A DNA stretch of 64,000 nt, taken from contig CBDBGD010000004.1 in assembly GCA_965205235.1 (NCBI GenBank), positions 62,001-126,000 on the forward strand, given 5' to 3'. Positions 46,556-55,009 of this stretch are shown one piece after another. This DNA is from CBDBGD01 sp965205235 (GTDB taxonomy: Bacteria; Chloroflexota; Dehalococcoidia; Lucifugimonadales; UBA1127). Below the pieces are notes generated by a model, which made no database searches, was not told where the DNA came from, and saw nothing but the letters and a program-made list of their open reading frames with translations. The stretch's first letter is position 1. Every line of letters starts with the position of its first letter. The position numbers and the translations under genes are program-made.

Positions 46556-47290
46556 GTGCAGGCTGTGCCACTGAAGGCCGTGGTGTTCGACGCGTTCGAG
46601 ACCCTCGCGCTGAATAAGCCGTCGTTCTGGCACGACTCCTTCCGGCAGCTGTGCCGGGAGCAGGACCTGCCGGTGGCGCCGCTGGCCCTCTGGGCGCGGT
46701 GGCTGCCCCTGGAACGCACCTTCCGTCGGGTTCGACTGGACCGGGAAACGATGCAACAGCGAGAGCCGTTCCAGAGCTACGCGGAGGCGTGGACGGACTG
46801 CTTTCGGCAAGTTTTCGAGGAGATGGGCCTCGACGGAGACCCTGAGGCGGCTACGGCGGTCTGCATTGAGGGTCTGGGCCGCAGGCCACTGTTTTCGGAC
46901 GCTGTGCCGACGCTGGAGGGCCTTGCGGGCCGTGTGAAACTCGCAGTGCTGTCGAACGCCGACCGCTCCTACCTCTACCCACTGCTGGAGCACCACGGCG
47001 TGGGAGGCTACTTCGATGCAGTGCGGTGCTCAGAGGAGACGCGGTCGTACAAGCCCCACCCGGGCATCTTCGAGCAGACGCTGCAGGCGCTGGGAGTGGC
47101 CCCGGAGGAGGCGGTGCAGGTAGGGGATACCTTGCAGGAGGACGTGCTAGGCGCGAAGCTGGTGGGGATGCGGACCGTGTGGGTCAGCCGCGCCGGCGCG
47201 GCCCCGGACCCGGCAGGGCCGTCGCCCGACCATCAGGTGCGAGACCTGCGTGAGCTTGTAGCGATAGTTAGTGGACTAATCGACGGATAG
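46556..47290 (+). CDS. HAD-superfamily hydrolase, candidate histidinol-phosphatase
   Basis: The 244-residue protein has HAD motif I VVFDAFETLAL (the second acidic residue of DxD is Phe, as in haloacid-dehalogenase-like members), motif II LAVLSNADRS, motif III Lys in RSYKPHPGIFEQ and motif IV VQVGDTLQEDVLGAK. A helical cap lies between residues about 20 and 95. It starts 1 bp after hisF at a GTG (46565 is an alternative) and is followed by hisIE. Position suggests the missing histidinol-phosphate phosphatase step, but the motif change makes that uncertain. Confidence 0.88.
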   Translation: MQAVPLKAVVFDAFETLALNKPSFWHDSFRQLCREQDLPVAPLALWARWLPLERTFRRVRLDRETMQQREPFQSYAEAWTDCFRQVFEEMGLDGDPEAATAVCIEGLGRRPLFSDAVPTLEGLAGRVKLAVLSNADRSYLYPLLEHHGVGGYFDAVRCSEETRSYKPHPGIFEQTLQALGVAPEEAVQVGDTLQEDVLGAKLVGMRTVWVSRAGAAPDPAGPSPDHQVRDLRELVAIVSGLIDG

Positions 47291-47347
47291 GGGGCGCACC
47301 TTGTCGGGCGTCCTCGCATACGCCAGTGTTTTCGGTGGGAGGTAAAC

Positions 47348-47980
47348 ATGCCCCTGGAGCTACAGTTGGACAAGGACGGCCTGGTGCCCGCCATCGCACA
47401 GGACGCGGAGACGGGGCAGGTCCTCATGCTGGGATACGTCTCGCCGGGATCACTGCGGCGCACGCTGGAGGGAGGCACGGCCGAGTTCTACAGCCGCAGC
47501 CGAGAGGACCTGTGGCACAAGGGCGAGGTCTCCGGGAACTTCCTCCACGTCCAGTCCATCGCCGCCGACTGCGACGGGGACACGCTGCTACTGGCCGTCA
47601 AACCCGACGGCCCAGCCTGCCACACGGGCAACACTTCCTGCTTCTTCACTGTGGTGGAGGAGCTGCCCGAGAGCTTCCGCCGCCAGGACCGGGGGTCAGG
47701 AATCCTGGAAGACCTCTTCGCCGTGGTGCGGGAGCGGCAGAAGGAGATGCCGGAGGGGAGCTACACGGCCTCGCTGCTGGGGGCGGGCCCCGCCCGGGTG
47801 GCGCAGAAGGTGGTGGAGGAGGCGGGCGAGACCGCCATCGCCGCCGCTCAAGGGCAGAGCGAAGAGCTTGCCGGCGAGGTGGCCGACCTCTTGTACCACA
47901 CGCTGGTCCTCCTGGCCGCCTCAGGCCTGACACCGGAGAAGGTCTGGGCAGAGCTGCGACGGCGCCGACAGGGCGAGTAG
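47348..47980 (+). CDS. hisIE: Bifunctional phosphoribosyl-AMP cyclohydrolase / phosphoribosyl-ATP pyrophosphatase
   Basis: The 210-residue fusion performs steps two and three of histidine synthesis. The HisI domain (about 1-110) shows LMLGYVSPGSLRRTLEGG, SRSREDLWHKGEVSGN, metal-site DCDGDTLL and ACHTGNTSCFF. The HisE domain (about 115-210) shows SYTASLLGAGPARVAQKVVE followed by EAGETAIAAAQG and LYHTLVLLAASGL. thrB starts 12 bp later. hisG, hisD, hisB and hisC are not in the window. Confidence 0.96.
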   Translation: MPLELQLDKDGLVPAIAQDAETGQVLMLGYVSPGSLRRTLEGGTAEFYSRSREDLWHKGEVSGNFLHVQSIAADCDGDTLLLAVKPDGPACHTGNTSCFFTVVEELPESFRRQDRGSGILEDLFAVVRERQKEMPEGSYTASLLGAGPARVAQKVVEEAGETAIAAAQGQSEELAGEVADLLYHTLVLLAASGLTPEKVWAELRRRRQGE

Positions 47981-47992
47981 GCTCTTCCTCCG

Positions 47993-48898
47993 ATGCCCAC
48001 TCGTGTTGAGGTAGCCGCGCCGGCGACAACGGCCAACCTAGGCCCCGGCTTCGACTGCCTGGCAATGGCGCTCGACGTGTGGAACACAGTCACGCTGGAG
48101 GTGGGCGGGCGCGGCGTGGAGGTCCACGGCGAGGGCGACGGGGTGCTCAGCCTGGGCGCGGACAACCTGGTCCATCGAGCGGCGGTGGCACTGTTCCGCG
48201 AGACGGGCATGTCACCGCCAAACTTCGCCCTGACCTGCCACAACGCCATCCCGCTGGAGCGAGGACTGGGCAGCAGCGCGGCCGCGGCGGTCGGGGGCCT
48301 GCTGGCCGCCAACGCGCTGTGCGACGAGCCGCTGTCGCCCCAGGAGTTGCTGCGCCTGGCTGTCCGGCTGGAGGGACACCCGGACAACGCCGCGGCGGCC
48401 CTCTTCGGGGGGTGTCAGATCGTGGCGCAGGACGGAGACGAGCTTCTGTGCGCACCGGCGCCGCTGCCGTCGGAGCTACGTGCGGTGCTGTTCGTCCCGG
48501 ACGAGGCGATGAACACTGCACAGGCGCGGGCGGTCCTCCCGCCCGTGGTGTCACGGCAGGATGCGGCCTTCAACGCAGCCCGCACGGCGCTGCTGGTGAA
48601 CGCGCTGGCCGCGGGCCGCCTGGAGCATCTCAGGACTGCGACGCAGGACCGGCTGCACCAGCCGCAGCGGGAGGTGCTGTTCCCCGCCATGCGCCTCATC
48701 TTCTCGGCGGCGCTGAACGCGGGGGCACACGGCGTCTTCCTCTCGGGCGCAGGGTCGACGGTGCTGGCGCTGGCCAGCGCACGCGAGATGACCATCGGCT
48801 ACGAGATGGCGGATGTGGCCGAGAAAGCCGGAGTGCGGGGCGACATTCGCGTGGTGGACCTGAGCGCACGGGGCGCGCACGTGGTCCGGGCGGAGTAG
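47993..48898 (+). CDS. thrB: Homoserine kinase
   Basis: The 301-residue GHMP kinase phosphorylates homoserine for threonine synthesis. It starts RVEVAAPATTANLGPGFDC, with the ATP loop PLERGLGSSAAAAVGGLLAAN and the C-terminal motif GVFLSGAGSTVLALA. It is the last gene of the his transcript by spacing (12 bp after hisIE). thrA and thrC are not adjacent. It converges with the amidohydrolase at 48912. Confidence 0.95.
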   Translation: MPTRVEVAAPATTANLGPGFDCLAMALDVWNTVTLEVGGRGVEVHGEGDGVLSLGADNLVHRAAVALFRETGMSPPNFALTCHNAIPLERGLGSSAAAAVGGLLAANALCDEPLSPQELLRLAVRLEGHPDNAAAALFGGCQIVAQDGDELLCAPAPLPSELRAVLFVPDEAMNTAQARAVLPPVVSRQDAAFNAARTALLVNALAAGRLEHLRTATQDRLHQPQREVLFPAMRLIFSAALNAGAHGVFLSGAGSTVLALASAREMTIGYEMADVAEKAGVRGDIRVVDLSARGAHVVRAE

Positions 48899-48911
48899 CG
48901 AGGCCCGCCTT

Positions 48912-50393
48912 CTACCGTCGCACGACGGGGAGCAGGGGCGGGAACATCTCCTGTGACGAGCGGTTGGCGTGGTCTCGCGCGACGATGCCCGCCTTGTACC
49001 GCAGCCAGGCGTCCTGGGTGCGGGCGCCCAACTCCTCCTCGTCGACGCCGACCACGCGGCCGGCCTCCACCACGACCTTGCCGTCGACGAGCACGGTGTC
49101 GCAGTTGTGGCGATTGCAGAAGTGGATGAGGGTCCGCAGGGGGTCGTCGACAGGGCCCGCGGTCAGGGGCGGTAGGTTGAAGATGCTGATATCGGCGACG
49201 CAGCCGGGGGCCAAGCGTCCCAGGTCGTCACGGCCAAGAGCCCTGGCGCCGCCGACGGTGGCGGCGTTGTAGAAGTCCCGCATAAGGCCAGCCAGCCGGT
49301 CGCGCTCCACCACCTTGTTCACCATGGAGCCGACGCGCATCTCCTCCAGCAGGTCGGGCGGGAAGGTGTCGCAGCCCAAGCCCATGTTGACGCCCGCGGC
49401 CACGTAGCGGCTGAAGGATTCAAGGGTGACACCGCCCCGGGCGTAGACCACAGGGCAGTGGCAGACGTTGGTCCCGCTACGGGCCAAGAGCTCCAGGTCC
49501 CGACCCGGCGGGTCATCCGTTCGGCTGTGGCCGGCGACGTAGAGGGCGTGGACGAGGGTCACCTGGGGCCCCAGGAAGCCGATGCCGTCCAGCCACTCCA
49601 CCATGGAGACGCCGGTCCTTGCTTTCGAGTCCTCGAACTCGTCCACGTGTTGGGAGAAGTGGGAGCGAACGTGGACGTCGCCCAGGAGCTTGGACTGGCG
49701 CATGGTCTCCTTGAGGAGGTCATCGGAGCACTTCTCGGAGCGATAGGGGAAGAGGAAGCCGTTGAGACGCCCGCTGGCGCGGCCATGAAGGTGCTTGATG
49801 AAGTCGATAGCGCGGTCCATGCCCGCCTGGGCCTTTTTCGAGTCCCACCTGGTGTGGCGCGTGCCGTCCGGGTCCGTGTAGTCGCAGCCCTCCATGTAGA
49901 TGTGGGCGAGCCAGGCGCGGGCGCCCATGCGCTCAGCGGCTTCGGCCAAGGCATGCGGCTCCTGGGAGGGGTCTTCCCAGAGCTTGGTGGAGCCGGTGGT
50001 AACGGCGCCGAAGGAGGTGTTGCCCGCCTTCAGCAGGGCGGCAACGCAGAACTCGGCGCTGGTGCGAAAGTCCTCATCGGTGAAGACGTGGGCCCGGTCG
50101 GGGTCCAGGTCGAGGAGCGACGGCGGGCGGTTGTAGCCTGCGCCTCGGAGCTGGTCGATACTCAGCACCTGGAGGTCGAGGTTGGCGATGCAGTGCAGGT
50201 TGACGAGGCCGGGGGAGACGATCTTGCCGCTCGCGTCGATGGTGCGCTCCGCCTGGGGGCAGGCAGGGTCGTCGGGGAAGCCGACGAAGGCGATGCGGTC
50301 GTCCTCCACGACCACGACGCCGCCCTCCAAGGCCTGGTGGCCGCCAGGGCCCCAGCCGATAACCCAGCCGCCTTGAATCGCAGTGCGAACCAT
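48912..50393 (-). CDS. SsnA/TrzA-like amidohydrolase with an altered HxH motif
   Basis: The 493-residue protein starts at the ATG at 50393 (GGAGGAG upstream). It follows the cytosine-deaminase/chlorohydrolase layout: composite beta-domain at both ends, IVSPGLVNLHCIANLDLQ, then VHVRSHFSQHVDE, VTLVHALYVAGHS, VCHCPVVYARGGV and MGLGCDTFPPDLLEEMR. The first metal motif is normally H-x-H (LVNAHTH) but reads H-C-I here, so one metal ligand is missing or Cys takes part. It is the third gene of an operon after a lipoprotein and an NHL propeller. It may be a binding or atypically liganded enzyme. Confidence 0.87.
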   Translation of the reverse strand: MVRTAIQGGWVIGWGPGGHQALEGGVVVVEDDRIAFVGFPDDPACPQAERTIDASGKIVSPGLVNLHCIANLDLQVLSIDQLRGAGYNRPPSLLDLDPDRAHVFTDEDFRTSAEFCVAALLKAGNTSFGAVTTGSTKLWEDPSQEPHALAEAAERMGARAWLAHIYMEGCDYTDPDGTRHTRWDSKKAQAGMDRAIDFIKHLHGRASGRLNGFLFPYRSEKCSDDLLKETMRQSKLLGDVHVRSHFSQHVDEFEDSKARTGVSMVEWLDGIGFLGPQVTLVHALYVAGHSRTDDPPGRDLELLARSGTNVCHCPVVYARGGVTLESFSRYVAAGVNMGLGCDTFPPDLLEEMRVGSMVNKVVERDRLAGLMRDFYNAATVGGARALGRDDLGRLAPGCVADISIFNLPPLTAGPVDDPLRTLIHFCNRHNCDTVLVDGKVVVEAGRVVGVDEEELGARTQDAWLRYKAGIVARDHANRSSQEMFPPLLPVVRR

Positions 50394-50409
50394 TTTTCTC
50401 CTCCGACGT

Positions 50410-51351
50410 CTAGACCCGGCGGTACTTCGATAGGCTGCGCAACTCCCGGGGCGGGTCCATCTCCGAGCCCCGGATGGTGTAGGAGACTTCAGAGACGTAG
50501 AGGTCGCCGCGGGAGTCGACGGCGATGCCGTGAGGGGCGATGAACTGGCCCGGCCCCTCGCCCTCCTCGGGGGCGCCAAAGCGGCAGACCAGCTTTCCCT
50601 GAAGGTCGTAGATGCTGACCCGATGGCCGAGGCCGGGAGCGTCGTCCACGCCCTTCATCCCGTTGAGCTCGCCGATGTAGATGTGGTCTTGCCACAGGAC
50701 CATGGAGTCCGGCCGGTGGATGTTGTTCCACATGGTGATGAACCGGCCCGTGGGGTCGAAGACCTGGACGCGGTGGGACTCCCGGTCGGCCACGTAGATG
50801 CGCTCGTCCGGGCCGACGACGACGTTGTGGGGGCGGATGAACTGGCCGGCGTCGATGCCGGAGCTGCCCCAGGTCAGCTCGTGCTCGCCCTGGGCCGAGA
50901 AGACGTGGACTGCGGCGTTGCCATAGCCGTCGGTGATGTAGAGCTGGCCGGTCCGGGGCATGATGGCGGCGGAGGTGGGGCGATTGAAGGGCTTGCCTCC
51001 CCACTTGGGGGCGGGCTGCCCGCGTATGCCGATCTCCTGGAGCCGCTCGCCCTGGGGGGTGAACCGCTGCACGGTGTGTATGCCGTCGTCGACCGCCAGG
51101 ACCGTGTCGTCGGGGGCGATGGCGAGGCCGTGGGTGCGGTCGGTGAAGAGGCCCTCCCCGAAGGACCGGAGGAACCGCCCCTCGCGGTCGAAGACGATGA
51201 TGGGGTGCTCGCCGCGGGTGAGGACGTAGACGTTGTCCTGGGAGTCGACGGCGACGCCGGGGCACTCGCGGAAGCGCCAGTCGTCGGGAAGCTGCGCCCA
51301 GTCCTCCACGTACTCGAACCGGAAATCGCCGGTACCGTAGGTCTCAGCCAT
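50410..51351 (-). CDS. NHL-repeat beta-propeller protein
   Basis: The 313-residue protein is built of six NHL-type blades, each with a PxGIAVDSxGxVYVxD-like core: CPGVAVDSQDNVYVLTRGEH, THGLAIAPDDTVLAVDDGIH, TSAAIMPRTGQLYITDGYGN, PHNVVVGPDERIYVADRESH, PDSMVLWQDHIYIGELNG and PHGIAVDSRGDLYVSEVSYT. Such propellers include peptidylamidoglycolate lyase-like and scaffold proteins. No signal peptide is seen, so it is probably cytoplasmic. It lies 16 bp before the amidohydrolase and 29 bp after the lipoprotein gene. Confidence 0.9.
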   Translation of the reverse strand: MAETYGTGDFRFEYVEDWAQLPDDWRFRECPGVAVDSQDNVYVLTRGEHPIIVFDREGRFLRSFGEGLFTDRTHGLAIAPDDTVLAVDDGIHTVQRFTPQGERLQEIGIRGQPAPKWGGKPFNRPTSAAIMPRTGQLYITDGYGNAAVHVFSAQGEHELTWGSSGIDAGQFIRPHNVVVGPDERIYVADRESHRVQVFDPTGRFITMWNNIHRPDSMVLWQDHIYIGELNGMKGVDDAPGLGHRVSIYDLQGKLVCRFGAPEEGEGPGQFIAPHGIAVDSRGDLYVSEVSYTIRGSEMDPPRELRSLSKYRRV

Positions 51352-51380
51352 CGCCGTCCCCTCTCTCCACGTCCTGGTCG

Positions 51381-52388
51381 CTACTCCACGAAGTCCAGAT
51401 CAGAGAGCACTTCGGCGATGCTCTCAAGGTCGTCGGGGCTAAACTGACCCGCCACAGTGAGCACTTTCTCTTCAGCGGTGACTTCAAGACCGCCCAGCAG
51501 CTCGCTCAGCTCCGGGGCGGCGCCGAAGAGGGTGACGAGCCCCAGCAGGGCCTCGATGGCCTGCCGGGCGCTGCTCGCCTGCTCGGCGTCTGGGTAGGCC
51601 ACGGTGAACTGGAAGGCGAAGTCCTGCTGCACGGCGTCGATGGTGGCGCCGACGGAGCGCACCTCGGTGAGGAAGCTCATGTCGATGGGAAGGTTGCCGA
51701 GGCCAAAATCGCCGTCCTCATCCTTCCGGCCCTCGCCGAAGAGGCCGTCCGACGTGAGGAGAAAGAGCTTCGCCGGGGGGTCGCCCAGGGCCGTGAAGGA
51801 GTCCCGAAGCTCTCCGTCCAGCGCAGCGGCTTCCCCCGTTCGCACGTCGATGACGGCCTTCGCCAACTCCAGCGCGCCGACGAGGAGCAGGTCGTCGGCG
51901 AGGAAGGCCAACGCCTTGTCCTCTCCGATCGTGTAGAGGTTGTGCCCTCTGTGAACGATGACCGCGAGGTCGTCGGCCTTCTCCTGCGCGGCCTCCTTGA
52001 CCTTCGCCTCGTCATAGGGGCCGGCGACAAGCACTGCACCCTGCTGCTGGGACGTCCGGAATACGAGCACCTGCTCCATAGCCGCAAGGTCCACGCCGCT
52101 GCCATCCTGCACCTGCGCCAGGGCATCGTCCAGCGTACTGTCGCCGAGGAGGCTGAGGGCCTGGTCAAGGGCATCCCGCACGTTCGTGTCGCCGAGGGCC
52201 CGCTCGGGCTGTACGGAACCCAGCATGACGGTGTCAGCGGGCACGGAGTCCAAGAGGAGGGCGCCCTCTCCTCCAGCGGTGCAGGCCGCCAGCGCGAGAG
52301 TCGTCGCGAGGACGCCTGCGAGCAGGAAGCGCTGCAAGAGGCTTCGCCGACGTCTGGAGTCGCTGTCGTTGCTCATTGCGGCTGTCAT
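51381..52388 (-). CDS. Predicted lipoprotein of unknown function (DUF3352-like pattern)
   Basis: The protein (335 residues from the ATG at 52388; a TTG at 52397 would add three) has Arg-rich residues, a hydrophobic helix and lipobox LALAAC followed by TAGGEG, so it is probably surface-anchored. The mature part has the run VPADTVMLGSVQPERAL, a repeated alpha/beta pattern and FLADDLLLVGALELAKAVID, resembling DUF3352-type proteins. No catalytic motif is evident. It leads the operon with the NHL protein and the amidohydrolase. Confidence 0.75.
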   Translation of the reverse strand: MTAAMSNDSDSRRRRSLLQRFLLAGVLATTLALAACTAGGEGALLLDSVPADTVMLGSVQPERALGDTNVRDALDQALSLLGDSTLDDALAQVQDGSGVDLAAMEQVLVFRTSQQQGAVLVAGPYDEAKVKEAAQEKADDLAVIVHRGHNLYTIGEDKALAFLADDLLLVGALELAKAVIDVRTGEAAALDGELRDSFTALGDPPAKLFLLTSDGLFGEGRKDEDGDFGLGNLPIDMSFLTEVRSVGATIDAVQQDFAFQFTVAYPDAEQASSARQAIEALLGLVTLFGAAPELSELLGGLEVTAEEKVLTVAGQFSPDDLESIAEVLSDLDFVE

Positions 52389-52503
52389 GTCAGTCAAAGG
52401 TCTGCCCTAACGCGCATGATACAGGACGCAAGCCCAATCTGGCGACAGAAGAAGCGCACGGGGTAGGAGTAGCAGACTGGTCCGCCAGCGGCTGTGAGCC
52501 CGC

Positions 52504-52544
52504 CAAAAAAAGAAGGAGGGGGCCCTTCCAGAGAGCCCCCTCCT
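52504..52544 (-). terminator. Intrinsic terminator of the collagen-like gene
   Basis: On the minus strand AGGAGGGGGC (52544-52535 read as complement) pairs over 10 bp with its partner at 52523-52514 around an 11-nt loop. TTCTTTTTTT follows. It lies 17 bp after the gene's stop. Confidence 0.9.
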
Positions 52545-52560
52545 ACTGAGAGCCTAGCTT

Positions 52561-53685
52561 CTAGTTGACCAGGGCGCAGACGGCGTAGGCACGCACGCCC
52601 CAGTTGTCGCCTCCAGTGGGGCCGCTGGCAGTGACCTGCCAACCACCGGGCACCTCACCGGCGATACCGGTGGGGCGGGTCTCGGTGATGGACACGTCGG
52701 TAGCGGAGCCGAGCACTGCCACTCCGCCGGAAATGGCGTGGTGGTCTTCACCGGCATCCATGCAGCTGGCCGTGGCCGACTTGCTGCCATCGGTGTTGTT
52801 CTCGGCGCTGTCCGAGGTGACGATGACGAGGTCGCTGATTCCAGGCTCGCCCTGGATGCCCTGGGCGCCGTGCGGTCCCTGGACACCCTGCGGCCCCGCG
52901 ATGCCCTGCGGGCCCTGGCGACCCTGTTCACCGGGAGGTCCCTGGAGTCCCTGAGGCCCCTGGGGTCCCTCAACGCCCTGCTCACCACGATCGCCCTTGA
53001 CGCCCTGGGCGCCGGGTGCTCCGGGAGCTCCGGGCTGTCCGGGAGAACCCTGCTCACCCTGGGGGCCCTGCTCGCCCTGGGGGCCCTGCTCGCCCTGGGT
53101 TCCCTGGGGGCCCTGCTCACCCTGGATGCCCTGGAGACCCTGGGGACCCTGCGGGCCTGTATCGCCCTTCTCACCACGAGCGCCTACCGGGCCCTGGGGA
53201 CCCGTTGGTCCCTGAGGACCCGTGGGTCCAGGCGGTCCACCGGGAGTTCCAGGCGGCCCCTCGGGACCCTCGGGCCCTGGAGGACCCTCCGGACCCTGAG
53301 CGCCCGTGAGACCCTGCTCACCCTGGATGCCCTGAGGACCCTGCGGGCCGCCAGCGGGGCCCTGCTCACCCTGAGGGCCTGCCGGGCCTGTGTTGCCCCT
53401 CAGCCCCTGGGGGCCCTGAACGCCCGCCGGGCCCTGATCGCCCTGGGGGCCACGATCGCCCTGGGGGCCTTCCACGCCCTGGGGACCCTGGGGGCCTGCG
53501 GGGCCCTGAACGCCCGCGGGGCCCTGGGGGCCTTCCACGCCCTGGGGACCCTGAGCGCCTTGCTGGCCTGGCGGACCTGTATCACCGACACAGGCGGCCG
53601 CAAGGATCGCAACGACAACCATGAAAGCCGCGAGGCCTAGCCTCCGTGGGGCCGAAGCTCCTGTAGGGCGAATAGTGCTCTTCAT
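52561..53685 (-). CDS. Collagen-like (Gly-X-Y) lipoprotein
   Basis: The 374-residue protein has a lipoprotein signal with ILAAAC (Cys32), so it should be tethered outside. Residues about 34-284 are roughly 83 Gly-X-Y triplets, rich in Gln, Pro, Glu and Ala (GPQ, GEQ, GPP, GVE), with two one-residue interruptions (GPAG-GPQ and GGPP-GPT). A 90-residue globular C-terminal domain with paired Cys (SATASCMDAGEDHHAISGG; final YAVCALVN) probably trimerises or ends the helix. Low Pro-Pro content and charged GEQ/GDR triplets suit a bacterial collagen without hydroxyproline. It is monocistronic with a strong terminator. The role is probably adhesive or structural. Confidence 0.93.
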   Translation of the reverse strand: MKSTIRPTGASAPRRLGLAAFMVVVAILAAACVGDTGPPGQQGAQGPQGVEGPQGPAGVQGPAGPQGPQGVEGPQGDRGPQGDQGPAGVQGPQGLRGNTGPAGPQGEQGPAGGPQGPQGIQGEQGLTGAQGPEGPPGPEGPEGPPGTPGGPPGPTGPQGPTGPQGPVGARGEKGDTGPQGPQGLQGIQGEQGPQGTQGEQGPQGEQGPQGEQGSPGQPGAPGAPGAQGVKGDRGEQGVEGPQGPQGLQGPPGEQGRQGPQGIAGPQGVQGPHGAQGIQGEPGISDLVIVTSDSAENNTDGSKSATASCMDAGEDHHAISGGVAVLGSATDVSITETRPTGIAGEVPGGWQVTASGPTGGDNWGVRAYAVCALVN

Positions 53686-53961
53686 GGCAGAAGAAGCCTC
53701 CTGTTGCTTGAAAGTCCTAGCGCAAAACGTAGCACCCTGTTGGGGTGAGTGTCAAGGGGGCTGTGGGAAGATGTGGAGGCGTTCAGCGAGCCCATTTTCA
53801 GTCGATTTTTGGAAGGAAATGTGGGCCCGGAGGCCGTCCGGCCAGCGCCCGATCCCCAGGCCGTTCACCTTCTGAGGGGACAGGGCGACGTTCAACTCGC
53901 CTCCACGCACGTGAGGAGGCGCCGCGCGGGGGTGCTGGCAGGGGGATGGCGTGGGGCATCC
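53686..53961. other. Intergenic stretch upstream of the collagen-like gene
   Basis: I see no gene, clear promoter consensus or repeat module here. The part near 53740-53830 is slightly lower in GC and presumably holds the collagen gene's promoter. Confidence 0.4.
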
Positions 53962-54894
53962 CTACGAGATGCGGGAGGTCTGGGCGCCCAGGGACTGAGG
54001 AAGGTCGTCCGGCACGGGGAGGGTGGGCCGGATGACCAACACGGGACGCCCGGAGCTGCGCAGGACGTGGTCGGCAACGCTGCCCAGCACCCAGCGCCCC
54101 ACGCCGGAACGGCCCCGGGTGCACATGACGGCGAGGCGATTGGGGGCGTCCTGCATCAGGGCGACGAGCTGGGGCGCCGGCGGGCCGTGGAGGACTTGGG
54201 TGCCGACCTGGAGACCTCGGTACGTCAGGAGGCCCTGGTGCTGCTCCAAATAGCTCCGAGCGGAGCTCTCCGCATGCTCAGCAAGCTCCCAAGCGTACTC
54301 CGGAGGGTCCGCCAGAGGGCCGGGGTAGTCGAGATGCGAAGCAGCTCCCAGGGCACGGCCGGATAGCCCAGCTTCCGAGACTGCTCGAACCAGCGTCAGA
54401 CCAAGCCCAAGCGCGGATCCCAGCGCCTCGGCGATCGGTAGGGCGGCCTCCGAGAGAGGGGAGCCGTCCAGAGGGACGACAATACCCTGGAGAGGGGCAC
54501 CTGACGGGGCGCTCTGTTCCTGGGGGCTAATCAGCAGGAGGGGCGTCTCCGTGCTATGGAGGACCCTGTCCGCGACGCTGCCATAGGCCAGGCGGTTGAG
54601 CCCGGAGCGGCCTCGTGTGGACATGGCAATGAGGTGGAAGCCCTTTTCCTCCGCATAGCGCACGATGGCCGCGGCGGGCCTTCCTCGCACGGACGCGGTC
54701 TCCACCTGGAGGCCCTGACCTCGCAGTGCTGCGGCGGTGCGCTCCAGGTACTCCGGCTTGCGGCTGCGGCCACCCCCGGACACATGGAGGAGGGTCAGAG
54801 GCGCCGCCAAAGCCCGCGCGACCTGGGCCGCGTAGGGGATGATGGCCTCCCCCGGACTTGACCCGTCCAGGGGGAGCAGTATGCGCCCGAACAT
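53962..54894 (-). CDS. Tandem universal stress protein (two UspA domains)
   Basis: The 310-residue protein starts at the ATG at 54894 (GGAGGAGGAG upstream) with MFGRILLPLDGSSPGEAIIP. Domain 1 ends with the ATP-binding motif STRGRSGLNRLAYGSVADRV. Domain 2 starts QGIVVPLDGSPLSEAALPIA and ends CTRGRSGVGRWVLGSVADHV. Both keep G-2x-G-9x-G(S/T), so both should bind ATP. Such proteins act in stress survival and dormancy. It follows another Usp-type gene on the same strand with a 115-bp gap. Confidence 0.93.
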   Translation of the reverse strand: MFGRILLPLDGSSPGEAIIPYAAQVARALAAPLTLLHVSGGGRSRKPEYLERTAAALRGQGLQVETASVRGRPAAAIVRYAEEKGFHLIAMSTRGRSGLNRLAYGSVADRVLHSTETPLLLISPQEQSAPSGAPLQGIVVPLDGSPLSEAALPIAEALGSALGLGLTLVRAVSEAGLSGRALGAASHLDYPGPLADPPEYAWELAEHAESSARSYLEQHQGLLTYRGLQVGTQVLHGPPAPQLVALMQDAPNRLAVMCTRGRSGVGRWVLGSVADHVLRSSGRPVLVIRPTLPVPDDLPQSLGAQTSRIS

Positions 54895-55009
54895 GTCCTC
54901 CTCCTCCGAGGGTCGGGGACCCAACTCCGTGGCAACGGGGACGCTGCGGCGACGGTCAGGTCGATGGGCGCCGCTCTCCGTGCCCCGCTACCGGCAGGAT
55001 GGCTGCAAT

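Noticed and set aside
52738..53640. Plus-strand frames over the collagen-like gene with repeated Leu/Ala/Thr or Pro/Trp/Gly patterns
   Set aside because: They are complements of the Gly-X-Y repeats. The minus frame has signal peptide, globular C-terminal domain, RBS side and terminator.
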